From an uncultured Clostridia bacterium (GTDB taxonomy: Bacteria; Bacillota; Clostridia; UMGS1810), in contig CALGRC010000192.1 in the NCBI GenBank assembly GCA_937959315.1, forward strand, positions 1 to 7,719: a stretch of DNA of 7,719 nt, given 5' to 3'. The first letter of the stretch is position 1; every line of letters begins with the position of its first letter. The notes beneath the pieces are model-generated. The model did not search any database and was not told the DNA's origin. It saw only the letters and a program-made list of their open reading frames with translations. The translations under genes and the position numbers were made by a program. Positions 1-6,451 of the stretch are shown piece after piece.

Positions 1-1
1 C

Positions 2-22
2 AACTCCTCGGAGTTTTTTTTT
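2..22 (+). terminator. Possible short intrinsic terminator at window edge
   Basis: The sequence AACTC (2-6), CTCG (7-10), GAGTT (11-15) can fold into a 5-bp hairpin, and it runs directly into a T9 tract (14-22). As read on the plus strand this has the layout of a Rho-independent terminator for a rightward gene outside the window. On the minus strand it is preceded by A9 and lies about 25 bases past the stop of the receiver gene, so it could also be the left half of a bidirectional terminator for the ABC/two-component operon. The stem is short and AT-rich, and the sequence left of base 1 is missing, so the U-tract on the minus strand cannot be checked. It could instead be coding sequence if the receiver gene is frameshifted. 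Confidence 0.35.
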
Positions 23-46
23 AAGGAAACCTCGCCAACCGAGATA

Positions 47-457
47 TTAACTTTTTTCCTCCTGTGCTTTCTTTTTTTTAGCGCGCCAGATTTCATCGGC
101 AGCACGCAATACACTTTCCTTGAGCTGTGCTTTTTTAACCGGCTTTAGCAGGTAATCAAATACATTGTTTTTGATAGACTGCTGCGCATAGGAAAACTCA
201 TCATACCCAGTCAAAATGATGATTTTGACATCCTGGTTTTGCTTCCTTATTTTTTCCGTCAATTCCAATCCATCCATACGCGGCATGCGGATATCAGTGA
301 TGACAATATCTGGCTGGTACTGGTCAAAAAGCGAAAGCGCCGTTTCCCCGTTCTGCGCCAGCCCAACTACCTCAATCCCCATGGAATGCCAGTCAAATGC
401 CTCCATCAATCCATCCCTAATGATTTTTTCATCGTCAGCTATCAGCATTTTCAGCAT
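47..457 (-). CDS. Response regulator receiver protein, receiver domain only or frameshifted
   Basis: This is a CheY-like receiver domain, the presumed phosphorylation partner of the histidine kinase encoded 12 bases upstream. Residues 3-120 carry the full set of receiver signatures: acidic pair D8/D9, phospho-acceptor D55 in the ITDIRMPRMDG stretch, T83 in ILTGY and K105 in LLKP. The DEFSYAQQSI stretch and the N-terminal DDE plus DWHSMGIEVVG segment are typical of YesN/AraC-type regulators. The ATG at 457 is preceded by a GAGGGAGAG ribosome site. The protein ends at residue 136 after a Lys-rich tail, whereas YesN-type partners normally carry a C-terminal AraC-type helix-turn-helix domain and run to roughly 250-540 residues. 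Just before the stop is an A6 tract (52-57). Dropping one A joins it to a frame that stays open for 17 codons to base 1. So the gene may be a broken or mis-sequenced full-length regulator continuing beyond the window, or a true stand-alone receiver. The domain call is sure, the 3' end is not. Confidence 0.88.
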   Translation of the reverse strand: MLKMLIADDEKIIRDGLMEAFDWHSMGIEVVGLAQNGETALSLFDQYQPDIVITDIRMPRMDGLELTEKIRKQNQDVKIIILTGYDEFSYAQQSIKNNVFDYLLKPVKKAQLKESVLRAADEIWRAKKKKAQEEKS

Positions 458-469
458 GGGACTCTCCCT

Positions 470-2236
470 CTAGTTCAAATCAAAATCCTGCGGGACGCGC
501 ACGGTAAAACATAACCCGCCCAGCCGGCTCTGTGAAACGGTTATCCCCCATTCCGGCCCGCAATACAGATGGATGCGTTCCTGTACGTTATACAGCCCAA
601 ACCCGCCGCGGCTGCCGGCGCCATCCTGCCTGCCGGAAATAGCCGCGCGGATATGTTCCAAATCGCCTCCCCTGCCATTGTCCTCCACTCGGAACACCAA
701 CGCATTTTCCCTGGCAAAGCCGCTGATTTTGATATACCTATCGTACTCCATATCGCCAAAACCGTGCATAATGGCATTTTCCACCAACGGCTGGAGTAAA
801 ATTTTTATGACATACTTGGATAAAATATCCTCCTGTATGTCAAATGTAACCCGAAAACTGTTATTATAGCGGATCTGCTGGATATTGATATAAGCCTTGA
901 CATGTGCGATCTCGTCCCGCACCTCTATCCTATCCCGCCCTTTGCTTAAACCGAGCCGCAGCATGTCGGAAAGGGATGTCACCATCTCGGAGACCTTTTC
1001 CCGGTTCTCCTCTTTGCTGGAAGTCGCCAGCCAACTGATGGAATCAAGCGTATTATACAAAAAATGCGGGTTGATTTGCTCATATAAGATTTTAATATCC
1101 GCCTTCCGCTTGCTGCGTTCCTTTGCCTTGATTTCGGCCATTTGATGGTTGATTTTTTCCAACATTTTATTAAAACCGGCTGCCAGGTAGGCAGTTTCGT
1201 CATGATACCGGGAGGCTTCAATGCAAAACTGGAAATCCCCTTTTTCCACCCGCCGCATGGCGGTATAAAGCGTACGGATTGGCCGGGTCAGGATGGTGGA
1301 CAGCCGGATACCGATGAGCACGGCAAATAAAACAGACAAAATAAATGCCAGGATGATAATAAGCAAGATATTGTTTTGTGCATGCAGCAGTTCAGATACC
1401 TGCATATAACTAACTGTTTTCAGCTGTGTGCGCGGTTCTGTCTCCACGCAGAACATATAGTCGTCCAACATGCTGCCTGTATAAAAGATCCCATCGCCGC
1501 TGCGCATTTTTAAAATCATACCGTCATTGGCAAGGGCGTCGGAAATCTTCTGCTGCCCGCGCCCGCCGGCTATCACCTGCCCGTCGCTATCGGCCAGCAG
1601 CAGCCCGCCGTTTTCCCCTATGCTGATTTCATCCAAAATATCTTCAATGTTTTCCAAATCATAATACACCGCATACTTCCCAATCCGTTTTCCATCGAGT
1701 ACATCAAAAATGGTCCGGATAAGCACCAAATACCGTTTGTCCTCCTCGCTGGTATACGCAAAATTCAGCTTGTCGTCCTGATAGTCAGAAATACGGAGTG
1801 CTGGATTGGAAAAAAACTCTGATTCGCTGAGCAATTCATCAAAGCTTCTGCCGCCAAACGGGGCATCGTCATTATAGATAACCTTAATTTTACTGCCTGA
1901 CAAAGCATAGGTTACATTGTCCAGCTCGTTGCGCAGATTGATGCCCATCTGCTGGAATTCCACATCAGACGGCGGGTGATCCAGGCTTAAAATGCTGCCG
2001 ACTACCTTGTTGTTATATAAAATATTGGAAAACTCTACCAACCCTTCCATCTCGTTGTTGACGTTCTGCACACTGAGGCTGGTAATATCCTTCACATTGG
2101 CAATCATTAGCTGTTTTACATTCCCGCCGATCACCACAATACTTAAAAACAATACAAAAATCAGGCAAATCAGAATCAAAAGGACATAGGACCATATCAG
2201 CTTGTTTTTGAAGTTCAAATTTTTGAAATGTAACAT
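470..2236 (-). CDS. YesM-type sensor histidine kinase
   Basis: This 588-residue membrane kinase should sense an extracellular signal, probably a carbohydrate or the loaded binding protein encoded upstream, and phosphorylate the adjacent receiver protein. There is a first membrane segment at about 13-37, an extracytoplasmic region at about 38-287 and a second segment at about 288-311. The late part of the extracytoplasmic region (GKYAVYYDLENIEDIL, then GLLLADSDGQVIAGG) resembles the membrane-proximal part of a Cache-type sensor. A HAMP region follows at about 307-362, then a coiled linker. The His_kinase domain has phospho-acceptor H391 in the EQINPHFLYNTLDSI stretch. The ATPase domain has an N-box LVENA with N487, a G1 box VEDNGRGGD with D519, and a G2 box GFGLYNVQERI at 545-555. 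The length is normal for the family. The ATG at 2236 lies 11 bases after an AAGGAG ribosome site; no other in-frame start is nearby. It lies 66 bases after the binding-protein gene with no clear promoter or terminator between, so co-transcription is likely. Confidence 0.95.
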   Translation of the reverse strand: MLHFKNLNFKNKLIWSYVLLILICLIFVLFLSIVVIGGNVKQLMIANVKDITSLSVQNVNNEMEGLVEFSNILYNNKVVGSILSLDHPPSDVEFQQMGINLRNELDNVTYALSGSKIKVIYNDDAPFGGRSFDELLSESEFFSNPALRISDYQDDKLNFAYTSEEDKRYLVLIRTIFDVLDGKRIGKYAVYYDLENIEDILDEISIGENGGLLLADSDGQVIAGGRGQQKISDALANDGMILKMRSGDGIFYTGSMLDDYMFCVETEPRTQLKTVSYMQVSELLHAQNNILLIIILAFILSVLFAVLIGIRLSTILTRPIRTLYTAMRRVEKGDFQFCIEASRYHDETAYLAAGFNKMLEKINHQMAEIKAKERSKRKADIKILYEQINPHFLYNTLDSISWLATSSKEENREKVSEMVTSLSDMLRLGLSKGRDRIEVRDEIAHVKAYINIQQIRYNNSFRVTFDIQEDILSKYVIKILLQPLVENAIMHGFGDMEYDRYIKISGFARENALVFRVEDNGRGGDLEHIRAAISGRQDGAGSRGGFGLYNVQERIHLYCGPEWGITVSQSRLGGLCFTVRVPQDFDLN

Positions 2237-2302
2237 GGAGATGGCAGCTCCTTTTCTTCAAAATCACACCAATATGTCCTATGCCCTTTCTGCATTTTCC
2301 GT

Positions 2303-3655
2303 TTATTCAAGCGTTAAGGGATCAAAATTCTCAATCACATAATCAGCCTTATCAAAATCCCCGTCTTCAATCGCCTTATTGAATGCCTCGTTGGTCCTGT
2401 CCGTCAAATCCTGCAATTCGGCGTCAATATCAACCGACTCTTCGGAAATCAGCCGGGTAAACACCACTGTACGGTTATCCCCCTGCAATTTGAGCGACGG
2501 CACAACCGACGGCCACATGCCGCAGGTTTCGTCCGGCAGATACCCTTCTACATATTTGTTGGCATACTCGGCCGAAGCTTCTTCATTTTTATATACGCCA
2601 ATATTCCCTGCCTGTTTATTGATTTCACCGCAAAATTCCGGGGAAGCCAAAAATTCCAGTACGGTCCATGCAGCCTCTTTGTTATCCGTTTTTGCCGACA
2701 TAGCAAAGCCAGACCCAATCTGCAAGGTGTTTTTCCCTTTCAGTTCGCCGTCTACGGTCGGCCAGTTTGCAAATCCCATTTCAAAGGTTGGCGCCAGGGT
2801 ATCCCACGTACTGGCCTCCCAAGATGCCGAACCAACCATCCCGATCTTGCCTTCTGCAAATTTGCTCCGAATCTGGTCGGGTTTGAGCAGCAGTTCCCCG
2901 TCCAGCATACTGCCGTCCGCTTTTACATTGCGGAACAATTCAACAGCCGGCTTAAACACCGAAAAGTCAAAAACGCCCTTTGCATAATCATACCCCTGCT
3001 GCGTACCAAAGGAAGAATACCCCATGCCGTTAAAAATGTCCATATCCAGATAGTTGGCGTCAGACAGCGACATGGCAAAGCCCTTGACATCCTCGCCGCC
3101 AGCTTCTGTAATCTGTTTTGCCATCTGCCGGAATTCCTCATAGGTTTTCGGAGGCGTTTCCGGATCCAGCCCAGCCTTTGCAAACAAATCCTTATTGTAT
3201 ATCAGCCGATAGGTGGACATCTGGTCGGGTATCACATATGTTTTACCGCCAATCACATTATTGTTTTTTACCCAAACATTGTCACTGAACATTTCCTTAA
3301 ATTCCGGTGTCATGTAGCTGTCCAACGGCTCTGCCCAACCCATATCTGCCGCTTTTTTAGTCAGGGACGGGCCGGCGACCGAGAAGATATCAACATCTTC
3401 CTCTGAAGACATTGCCATGTTGAGCACATCGCTGTACTTGTCGCCAATGACGTTCAAAACAATTTCAATATCACTGTGTTGTGCATTGAAGTTTTCCACC
3501 AGTTGTTCCTGCAAGTCTTTCAGATTGGTATTGTGATTCCATACATTGACAGTCACCTTGCCATCATTGCCTGCTGTGCCCGTATTATTTGAACACCCAA
3601 AAAGGCCCAGGCATAATCCCGCCACCAAACACAGGCTTACTGCTTTTTTCAACAT
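2303..3655 (-). CDS. Sugar ABC transporter substrate-binding lipoprotein
   Basis: This 450-residue extracellular binding protein captures the substrate and delivers it to the two permeases encoded just upstream. The N-terminus (MLKKAVSLCLVAGLCLGLFGC) is a lipoprotein signal peptide. LFGC is the lipobox and C21 the predicted lipidated residue, anchoring the protein to the outer face of the membrane. The body, from about residue 32, has the pattern of the SBP_bac_1 family (MalE/UgpB type): VNVWNHNT near the start, FNAQHSDIEIVLNVIGDKYSDVLNMAMSS fragments, YRLIYNKDLFAKAGLDPETPPKTYEEF in the first lobe, and the characteristic EGKIGMVGSASW and ANWPTVDGE stretches. The length is typical. The ATG at 3655 follows an AAGGAG ribosome site with 8-base spacing. 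It lies 37 bases after the MalG-type gene. The substrate is not predictable from these features; families of this kind bind disaccharides, oligosaccharides or glycerol phosphodiesters. Confidence 0.95.
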   Translation of the reverse strand: MLKKAVSLCLVAGLCLGLFGCSNNTGTAGNDGKVTVNVWNHNTNLKDLQEQLVENFNAQHSDIEIVLNVIGDKYSDVLNMAMSSEEDVDIFSVAGPSLTKKAADMGWAEPLDSYMTPEFKEMFSDNVWVKNNNVIGGKTYVIPDQMSTYRLIYNKDLFAKAGLDPETPPKTYEEFRQMAKQITEAGGEDVKGFAMSLSDANYLDMDIFNGMGYSSFGTQQGYDYAKGVFDFSVFKPAVELFRNVKADGSMLDGELLLKPDQIRSKFAEGKIGMVGSASWEASTWDTLAPTFEMGFANWPTVDGELKGKNTLQIGSGFAMSAKTDNKEAAWTVLEFLASPEFCGEINKQAGNIGVYKNEEASAEYANKYVEGYLPDETCGMWPSVVPSLKLQGDNRTVVFTRLISEESVDIDAELQDLTDRTNEAFNKAIEDGDFDKADYVIENFDPLTLE

Positions 3656-3692
3656 TTCCCTCGCTCCTTTTTTATATAAAATAGATGAAATG

Positions 3693-4538
3693 TCATCCCT
3701 TCACTGACCCCCTCATAATTTCGCTGACAAAAAACTTGTTAGCAAAAACGTAAACCAGCAATATTGGCACCATTGCCATACACGACCCTGCAATCAGCAA
3801 ATCCCACTGGCCGGCCGCCTTACCCTCTGCCGTATAAGACAGCGCCGTGACACCGACTGCCAACGGGCGCAGCTCTGGTGTGGCAGTTGTCAATGCCAGC
3901 GGCAGCATATAGTTGTTCCAGTTGCTTTGGAACGTCACCATCCCCACCACGCTGACAACCGGGATGATAACCGGGAAGAGGATGGAACGGTAAAGCCGGA
4001 ACGGGCTGCATCCGTCTATCAGGGCCGATTCATCCAAATCTTTTGGAATGCTTTTCAGGTAATTGGTCACCATCAGCACCGCAAACGATTGCCCCATACC
4101 AATGGATGCAATGATCAGGCCAAATAACGTTTTGTTCAAATGCATTTTCACCAGCAGCATAAAGATAGGATAGATGGTCACTGCCCCTGCAATAAACATA
4201 GAACCATAGTAACAGGCAGATACCAGCTTTTTCCCGACAAACTCCTGGCGCGTAATGCAAAATGCCAGCATGGAAGAAATAAAAATGGTTGCAATGGTCA
4301 CGCTGACCGAATACACAATACTATTCCAGGTATACGTGGAAAAATCCGCCGCGTTCCAGGCGCGGATGTAATTATCCAGCGTAAAATGGCTCGGCCAGAT
4401 ACTTACGCCGCCCATCATAATTTCCTTTGCATCCTTAAAAGAAGAAAGGAAAATATAAATCAACGGAAATAACGTCAATAAAATAACTGCCACCAAAAAT
4501 ACAGCCCGAATGACGGCAACCAGTGTTTTCGTTTTCAC
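3693..4538 (-). CDS. Carbohydrate ABC transporter permease, MalG/UgpE type
   Basis: This 281-residue inner-membrane permease forms the translocation channel together with the MalF-type partner encoded just upstream. About six hydrophobic segments are visible, at roughly 8-32, 74-95, 108-130, 137-160, 186-206 and 245-267. The cytoplasmic EAA loop that docks on the ATPase is at about 167-189 (ESALIDGCSPFRLYRSILFP), with the conserved Gly at 176 and Pro at 189. The N-terminal FPLIYIFLSSFKDAKEI and the C-terminal NKFFVSEIMRGSVKG are standard for the MalG subfamily. The start is GTG (4536-4538), chosen because AAGGAGG lies 7 bases upstream and the reading frame begins in-family there. That ribosome site sits inside the last codons of the upstream gene and the two genes are 2 bases apart, so translational coupling is expected. 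Confidence 0.95.
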   Translation of the reverse strand: MKTKTLVAVIRAVFLVAVILLTLFPLIYIFLSSFKDAKEIMMGGVSIWPSHFTLDNYIRAWNAADFSTYTWNSIVYSVSVTIATIFISSMLAFCITRQEFVGKKLVSACYYGSMFIAGAVTIYPIFMLLVKMHLNKTLFGLIIASIGMGQSFAVLMVTNYLKSIPKDLDESALIDGCSPFRLYRSILFPVIIPVVSVVGMVTFQSNWNNYMLPLALTTATPELRPLAVGVTALSYTAEGKAAGQWDLLIAGSCMAMVPILLVYVFANKFFVSEIMRGSVKG

Positions 4539-4553
4539 AATTAATCCTCCTTT
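4539..4553 (-). promoter_or_regulatory. Embedded ribosome binding site coupling the two permeases
   Basis: AAAGGAGG (plus-strand 4546-4553) is formed by the last Lys and Glu codons of the MalF-type gene. It is followed by the GAT and TAA codons, then TT and the GTG start of the MalG-type gene. Spacing from AAGGAGG to GTG is 7 bases. This strong site decides the GTG start and suggests that the two subunits are made in matched amounts by coupled translation. Confidence 0.8.
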
Positions 4554-5500
4554 AGATTCCTGGAAAGATAGAAATAAATGAGCGTCACAACCAAGATGAT
4601 GATACTTGCTACCACGCTGGCAGCCGCCGCATATCCCTGCTGTGCCAAATACCCTTCCGTCTCAAAGAAATAATTGTAAATATAGGTAACAATCGTCGTA
4701 GTCCCATGGTCAGTCTTTCCGCCCGTCAAAACAGATACCAGGTCAAACGTTTTCAGCCCGTTGACCAAACTGAGCATCAAAATCAACTTGAGCATGCTCC
4801 CAAGCTGCGGAATGGTAATATACCAAAACTTTTGCAGCGCATTGGCGCCGCTGACCGACGCTGCCTCATAGAGCTCGTTTGGAATCTTTTGCAGACCGGA
4901 CAAAAACAGCGTCATATTATAACCCGCCGACTGCCACACCCCTACAATAATGAGCGTCCATTTTGCTATGGTCGGATTATCCAGTATGTAAAATGGTTCA
5001 TCTATCAGCCCAAAGGCGAGCAGTAGCTCATTGATAATGCCGTCGTTGGGCTCGAGCATAATGCTGAAAATGATACCGACAATTGCAGAACTAATGAGGC
5101 AGGGCGTATAAAGGATGACCTTTGCCGCCGTATTGCCTTTAAACTTGGTATTGAGCAAAACCGCCAAAACCAGCGATAGCGGCATTCCGACCACCATACC
5201 GCCAATGGTCAGATAAAAGGTATTATATACCGCTTTCCACCAGGTTTTATCCTGAAGCAGTATTTTAAAATTCTCAAGCCCGATAAAGGTAGACTCGACA
5301 GGGCTATAATCATAAAATGCATAGCGCAGTATCCACAGAAGCGGATAGACAACAAACGTGACAAACAGCAAAAACGGAATGTACACCATCGCGTATATTT
5401 GCAGTTTGTCTGTCAACGACCGTTCAATCCTATTTTTATGCGCCAGCTTCCTTTTTTCAAAAAAGCCAGCCCTAGGTTTTTCCAATTGCCTGCTTACCAT
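4541..5500 (-). CDS. Carbohydrate ABC transporter permease, MalF/UgpA type
   Basis: This 319-residue permease is the first gene of the minus-strand operon and the partner of the MalG-type subunit. A basic cytoplasmic N-terminal tail (1-35) precedes about six membrane segments, at roughly 38-60, 95-117, 128-149, 180-202, 233-254 and 290-312. The EAA loop at 209-231 is close to canonical (ELYEAASVSGANALQKFWYI), with Gly at 218 and the closing Pro at 231. The segment after membrane span 1 (YAFYDYSPVESTFIGLENFKILL) and the late GLKTFDLVSVLTGGKTDHGTT-like stretch are typical of sugar permeases of this type. The ATG at 5500 has AGGAGG 10 bases upstream. No ATP-binding subunit gene is in the window. 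Gram-positive sugar importers of this class often share an MsmX/MsiK-type ATPase encoded elsewhere, so the same is inferred here. Confidence 0.95.
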   Translation of the reverse strand: MVSRQLEKPRAGFFEKRKLAHKNRIERSLTDKLQIYAMVYIPFLLFVTFVVYPLLWILRYAFYDYSPVESTFIGLENFKILLQDKTWWKAVYNTFYLTIGGMVVGMPLSLVLAVLLNTKFKGNTAAKVILYTPCLISSAIVGIIFSIMLEPNDGIINELLLAFGLIDEPFYILDNPTIAKWTLIIVGVWQSAGYNMTLFLSGLQKIPNELYEAASVSGANALQKFWYITIPQLGSMLKLILMLSLVNGLKTFDLVSVLTGGKTDHGTTTIVTYIYNYFFETEGYLAQQGYAAAASVVASIIILVVTLIYFYLSRNLKED

Positions 5501-5524
5501 ATAACTGCTCCCTCCTAGCGCTAA

Positions 5525-5542
5525 AAAACAACGGCTTGTTTT
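5525..5542 (-). promoter_or_regulatory. Leader stem-loop upstream of the ABC operon
   Basis: AAAACAA (5525-5531), CGGC (5532-5535) and TTGTTTT (5536-5542) form a perfect 7-bp inverted repeat. It falls just downstream of the predicted start of the leftward transcript (near 5546) and about 8 bases before the ribosome site (5511-5516). On the transcript the 3' arm is extended by extra U residues. The stem has only one G-C pair per arm, so it is weak. It could be a protein-binding operator, a 5'-end stabilising hairpin or chance. Confidence 0.35.
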
Positions 5543-5552
5543 GAACAGTTAT

Positions 5553-5581
5553 ATCATATGCCATTGCGTCAGGGTTTTCAA
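5553..5581 (-). promoter_or_regulatory. Sigma-A-type promoter of the ABC/two-component operon
   Basis: On the minus strand the -35 box TTGAAA (5581-5576; 5 of 6 consensus bases) is separated by exactly 17 bases from the -10 box TATGAT (5558-5553; 5 of 6). Transcription would begin near 5546, giving a leader of about 45 bases with AGGAGG at 5516-5511 ahead of the permease ATG at 5500. It is the only strong promoter seen for the five minus-strand genes. Confidence 0.75.
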
Positions 5582-5587
5582 TGACGC
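5566..5587. repeat. Inverted repeat flanking the -35 box
   Basis: GCGTCA (5566-5571) and TGACGC (5582-5587) are perfect 6-bp inverted arms with a 10-bp spacer. The spacer contains nearly the whole -35 element of the leftward promoter. The arm-centre distance is 16 bp. The placement suits a repressor operator, but six-base arms can occur by chance, and the right arm overlaps the first direct repeat by two bases. Confidence 0.35.
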
Positions 5588-5616
5588 CAAACTACACTTT
5601 TGTAGGCCAAACTACA
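5586..5616. promoter_or_regulatory. Tandem 11-bp direct repeats, likely activator binding site
   Basis: GCCAAACTACA occurs at 5586-5596 and again, without mismatch, at 5606-5616, a period of exactly 20 bp (about two helical turns). Read on the minus strand the motif is TGTAGTTTGGC. Its proximal copy ends 4 bases upstream of the -35 box of the ABC operon promoter. Direct repeats spaced about two turns apart and abutting the -35 are what AraC-type activators, including YesN-type response regulators, usually recognise. A tight hairpin-capable inverted repeat CTACA-CTTT-TGTAG (5592-5605) also arises between the copies. The site lies about 41 bp upstream of the -35 of the rightward ThuA-like promoter, so it could serve both directions. 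The binding protein is inferred, not shown. Confidence 0.7.
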
Positions 5617-5656
5617 TAAATGCAAAAAAGTTAGCAGCAAGCCGTCAAAAAACCTA

Positions 5657-5685
5657 TTGCGCCTTCCGGTGTTTTCTGCTATGAT
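5657..5685 (+). promoter_or_regulatory. Sigma-A-type promoter of the ThuA-like gene
   Basis: The -35 box TTGCGC (5657-5662) is followed by a 17-base spacer and the -10 box TATGAT (5680-5685). Transcription would begin near 5692, giving a leader of roughly 43 bases that includes the AAGGGG ribosome site before the ATG at 5735. The -35 is weaker than that of the leftward promoter, which would fit activation or low basal expression. Confidence 0.65.
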
Positions 5686-5734
5686 AAAAACATCCGACGG
5701 AAAACTGGAATTTTTTGAAAAAGGGGTGTAACTG

Positions 5735-6448
5735 ATGATTCGAGTGACAGTATGGCATGAATACCGGCAGGACCGGGAACCTGGGGAAGCGCGGGACACC
5801 TATCCCAACGGTATCCACAGCCAGATTGCTGCATTTTTGGGCACACAAGAAGATATCATAGTACAAACGGCAACATTGGACCAGCCGGAACACGGCCTGA
5901 CAAAAGAGGTGCTGGACGGCACCGACGTCCTGATTTGGTGGGGGCATATAGCGCACGGCGAAGTGGCGGATGAAATTGTAAACCGCGTACAGGATTATGT
6001 ATTGCGCGGTATGGGGCTGATTGTCCTGCATTCAGCGCACGAATCAAAAATCTTTAAACGCCTGATGGGCACTAGCTGTTCATTGGGATGGAATGAACCG
6101 TCGCGGGAACGGGTGTGGTGCTGCAATCCAGGGCATCCCATTGCCCAGGGCATCCCGCCGTATTTCACACTGGATCCGGAGGAAATGTATTGCGAGTTTT
6201 TTGACATCCCTCAACCAGACGCAACCATTTTCCTTGGCTGGTACAGCACCGGCGAAGTATTCCGCAGCGGCGTCACCTATACCCGCGGGCTGGGACGGAT
6301 TTTTTATTTCCAGCCAGGCCATGAAACCTTCCGTTCCTTTTATAACGAGCATGTACAGCGGATTACCATCAACGCCGTCCGCTGGGCAATGCCAACCGCA
6401 CGGCGGGAGGCCATCAACTGTCCGCATACCCAGCCGCTGGAACAATAA
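5735..6448 (+). CDS. ThuA-like (trehalose utilization) family protein
   Basis: The 237-residue soluble protein has no signal peptide or membrane segment and resembles the ThuA family (class I glutamine-amidotransferase-like fold) along its whole length. Recognisable stretches are VTVWHEYRQD at 4-13, YPNGIH at 23-28, DVLIWWGHIAHGEV at 64-77, GLIVLHSAHESKIFKRLMG at 94-112, NPGHPIAQGI at 131-140, EEMYCEFFDIP at 149-159 and FQPGHETF at 192-199. The many conserved His residues (8, 71, 74, 99, 102, 134, 196) fit the family. In Sinorhizobium and Agrobacterium, ThuA works with the dehydrogenase ThuB in use of trehalose or sucrose through 3-keto derivatives. No ThuB-like gene is in this window, so the precise reaction here is unknown. 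The ATG has AAGGGG 8 bases upstream. The gene is divergent from the sugar transporter, sharing its control region, and ends at a strong terminator, so it is apparently monocistronic. Confidence 0.9.
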   Translation: MIRVTVWHEYRQDREPGEARDTYPNGIHSQIAAFLGTQEDIIVQTATLDQPEHGLTKEVLDGTDVLIWWGHIAHGEVADEIVNRVQDYVLRGMGLIVLHSAHESKIFKRLMGTSCSLGWNEPSRERVWCCNPGHPIAQGIPPYFTLDPEEMYCEFFDIPQPDATIFLGWYSTGEVFRSGVTYTRGLGRIFYFQPGHETFRSFYNEHVQRITINAVRWAMPTARREAINCPHTQPLEQ

Positions 6449-6451
6449 CAA

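Noticed and set aside
52..57. Classical A_AAA_AAG -1 slippery heptamer as a programmed frameshift site
   Set aside because: The letters A AAA AAG are present, but the reading frame is GAA AAA AGT, which is out of phase for the -1 mechanism, and the -1 frame hits a stop 9 codons after the tract. Only a +1 shift or one-base loss leaves an open frame.
2237..2302. Possible promoter or terminator between the binding-protein and kinase genes
   Set aside because: No convincing -35/-10 pair at proper spacing and no hairpin with a T tract could be found by eye.
2379..2987. A 202-codon open frame on the plus strand antisense to the binding-protein gene
   Set aside because: It lies wholly opposite a conserved SBP_bac_1 domain; its Ser-rich translation is what the reverse complement of such a gene gives, and no recognisable domain was seen.
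5516..5523. TAGCGCTA palindrome next to the ribosome site
   Set aside because: An isolated 8-bp palindrome with no repeat copy or spacing relation to other elements; chance is adequate.
5654..6031. A 125-codon minus-strand open frame over the start of the ThuA-like gene
   Set aside because: It is antisense to conserved ThuA motifs and has no ribosome site or recognisable product.
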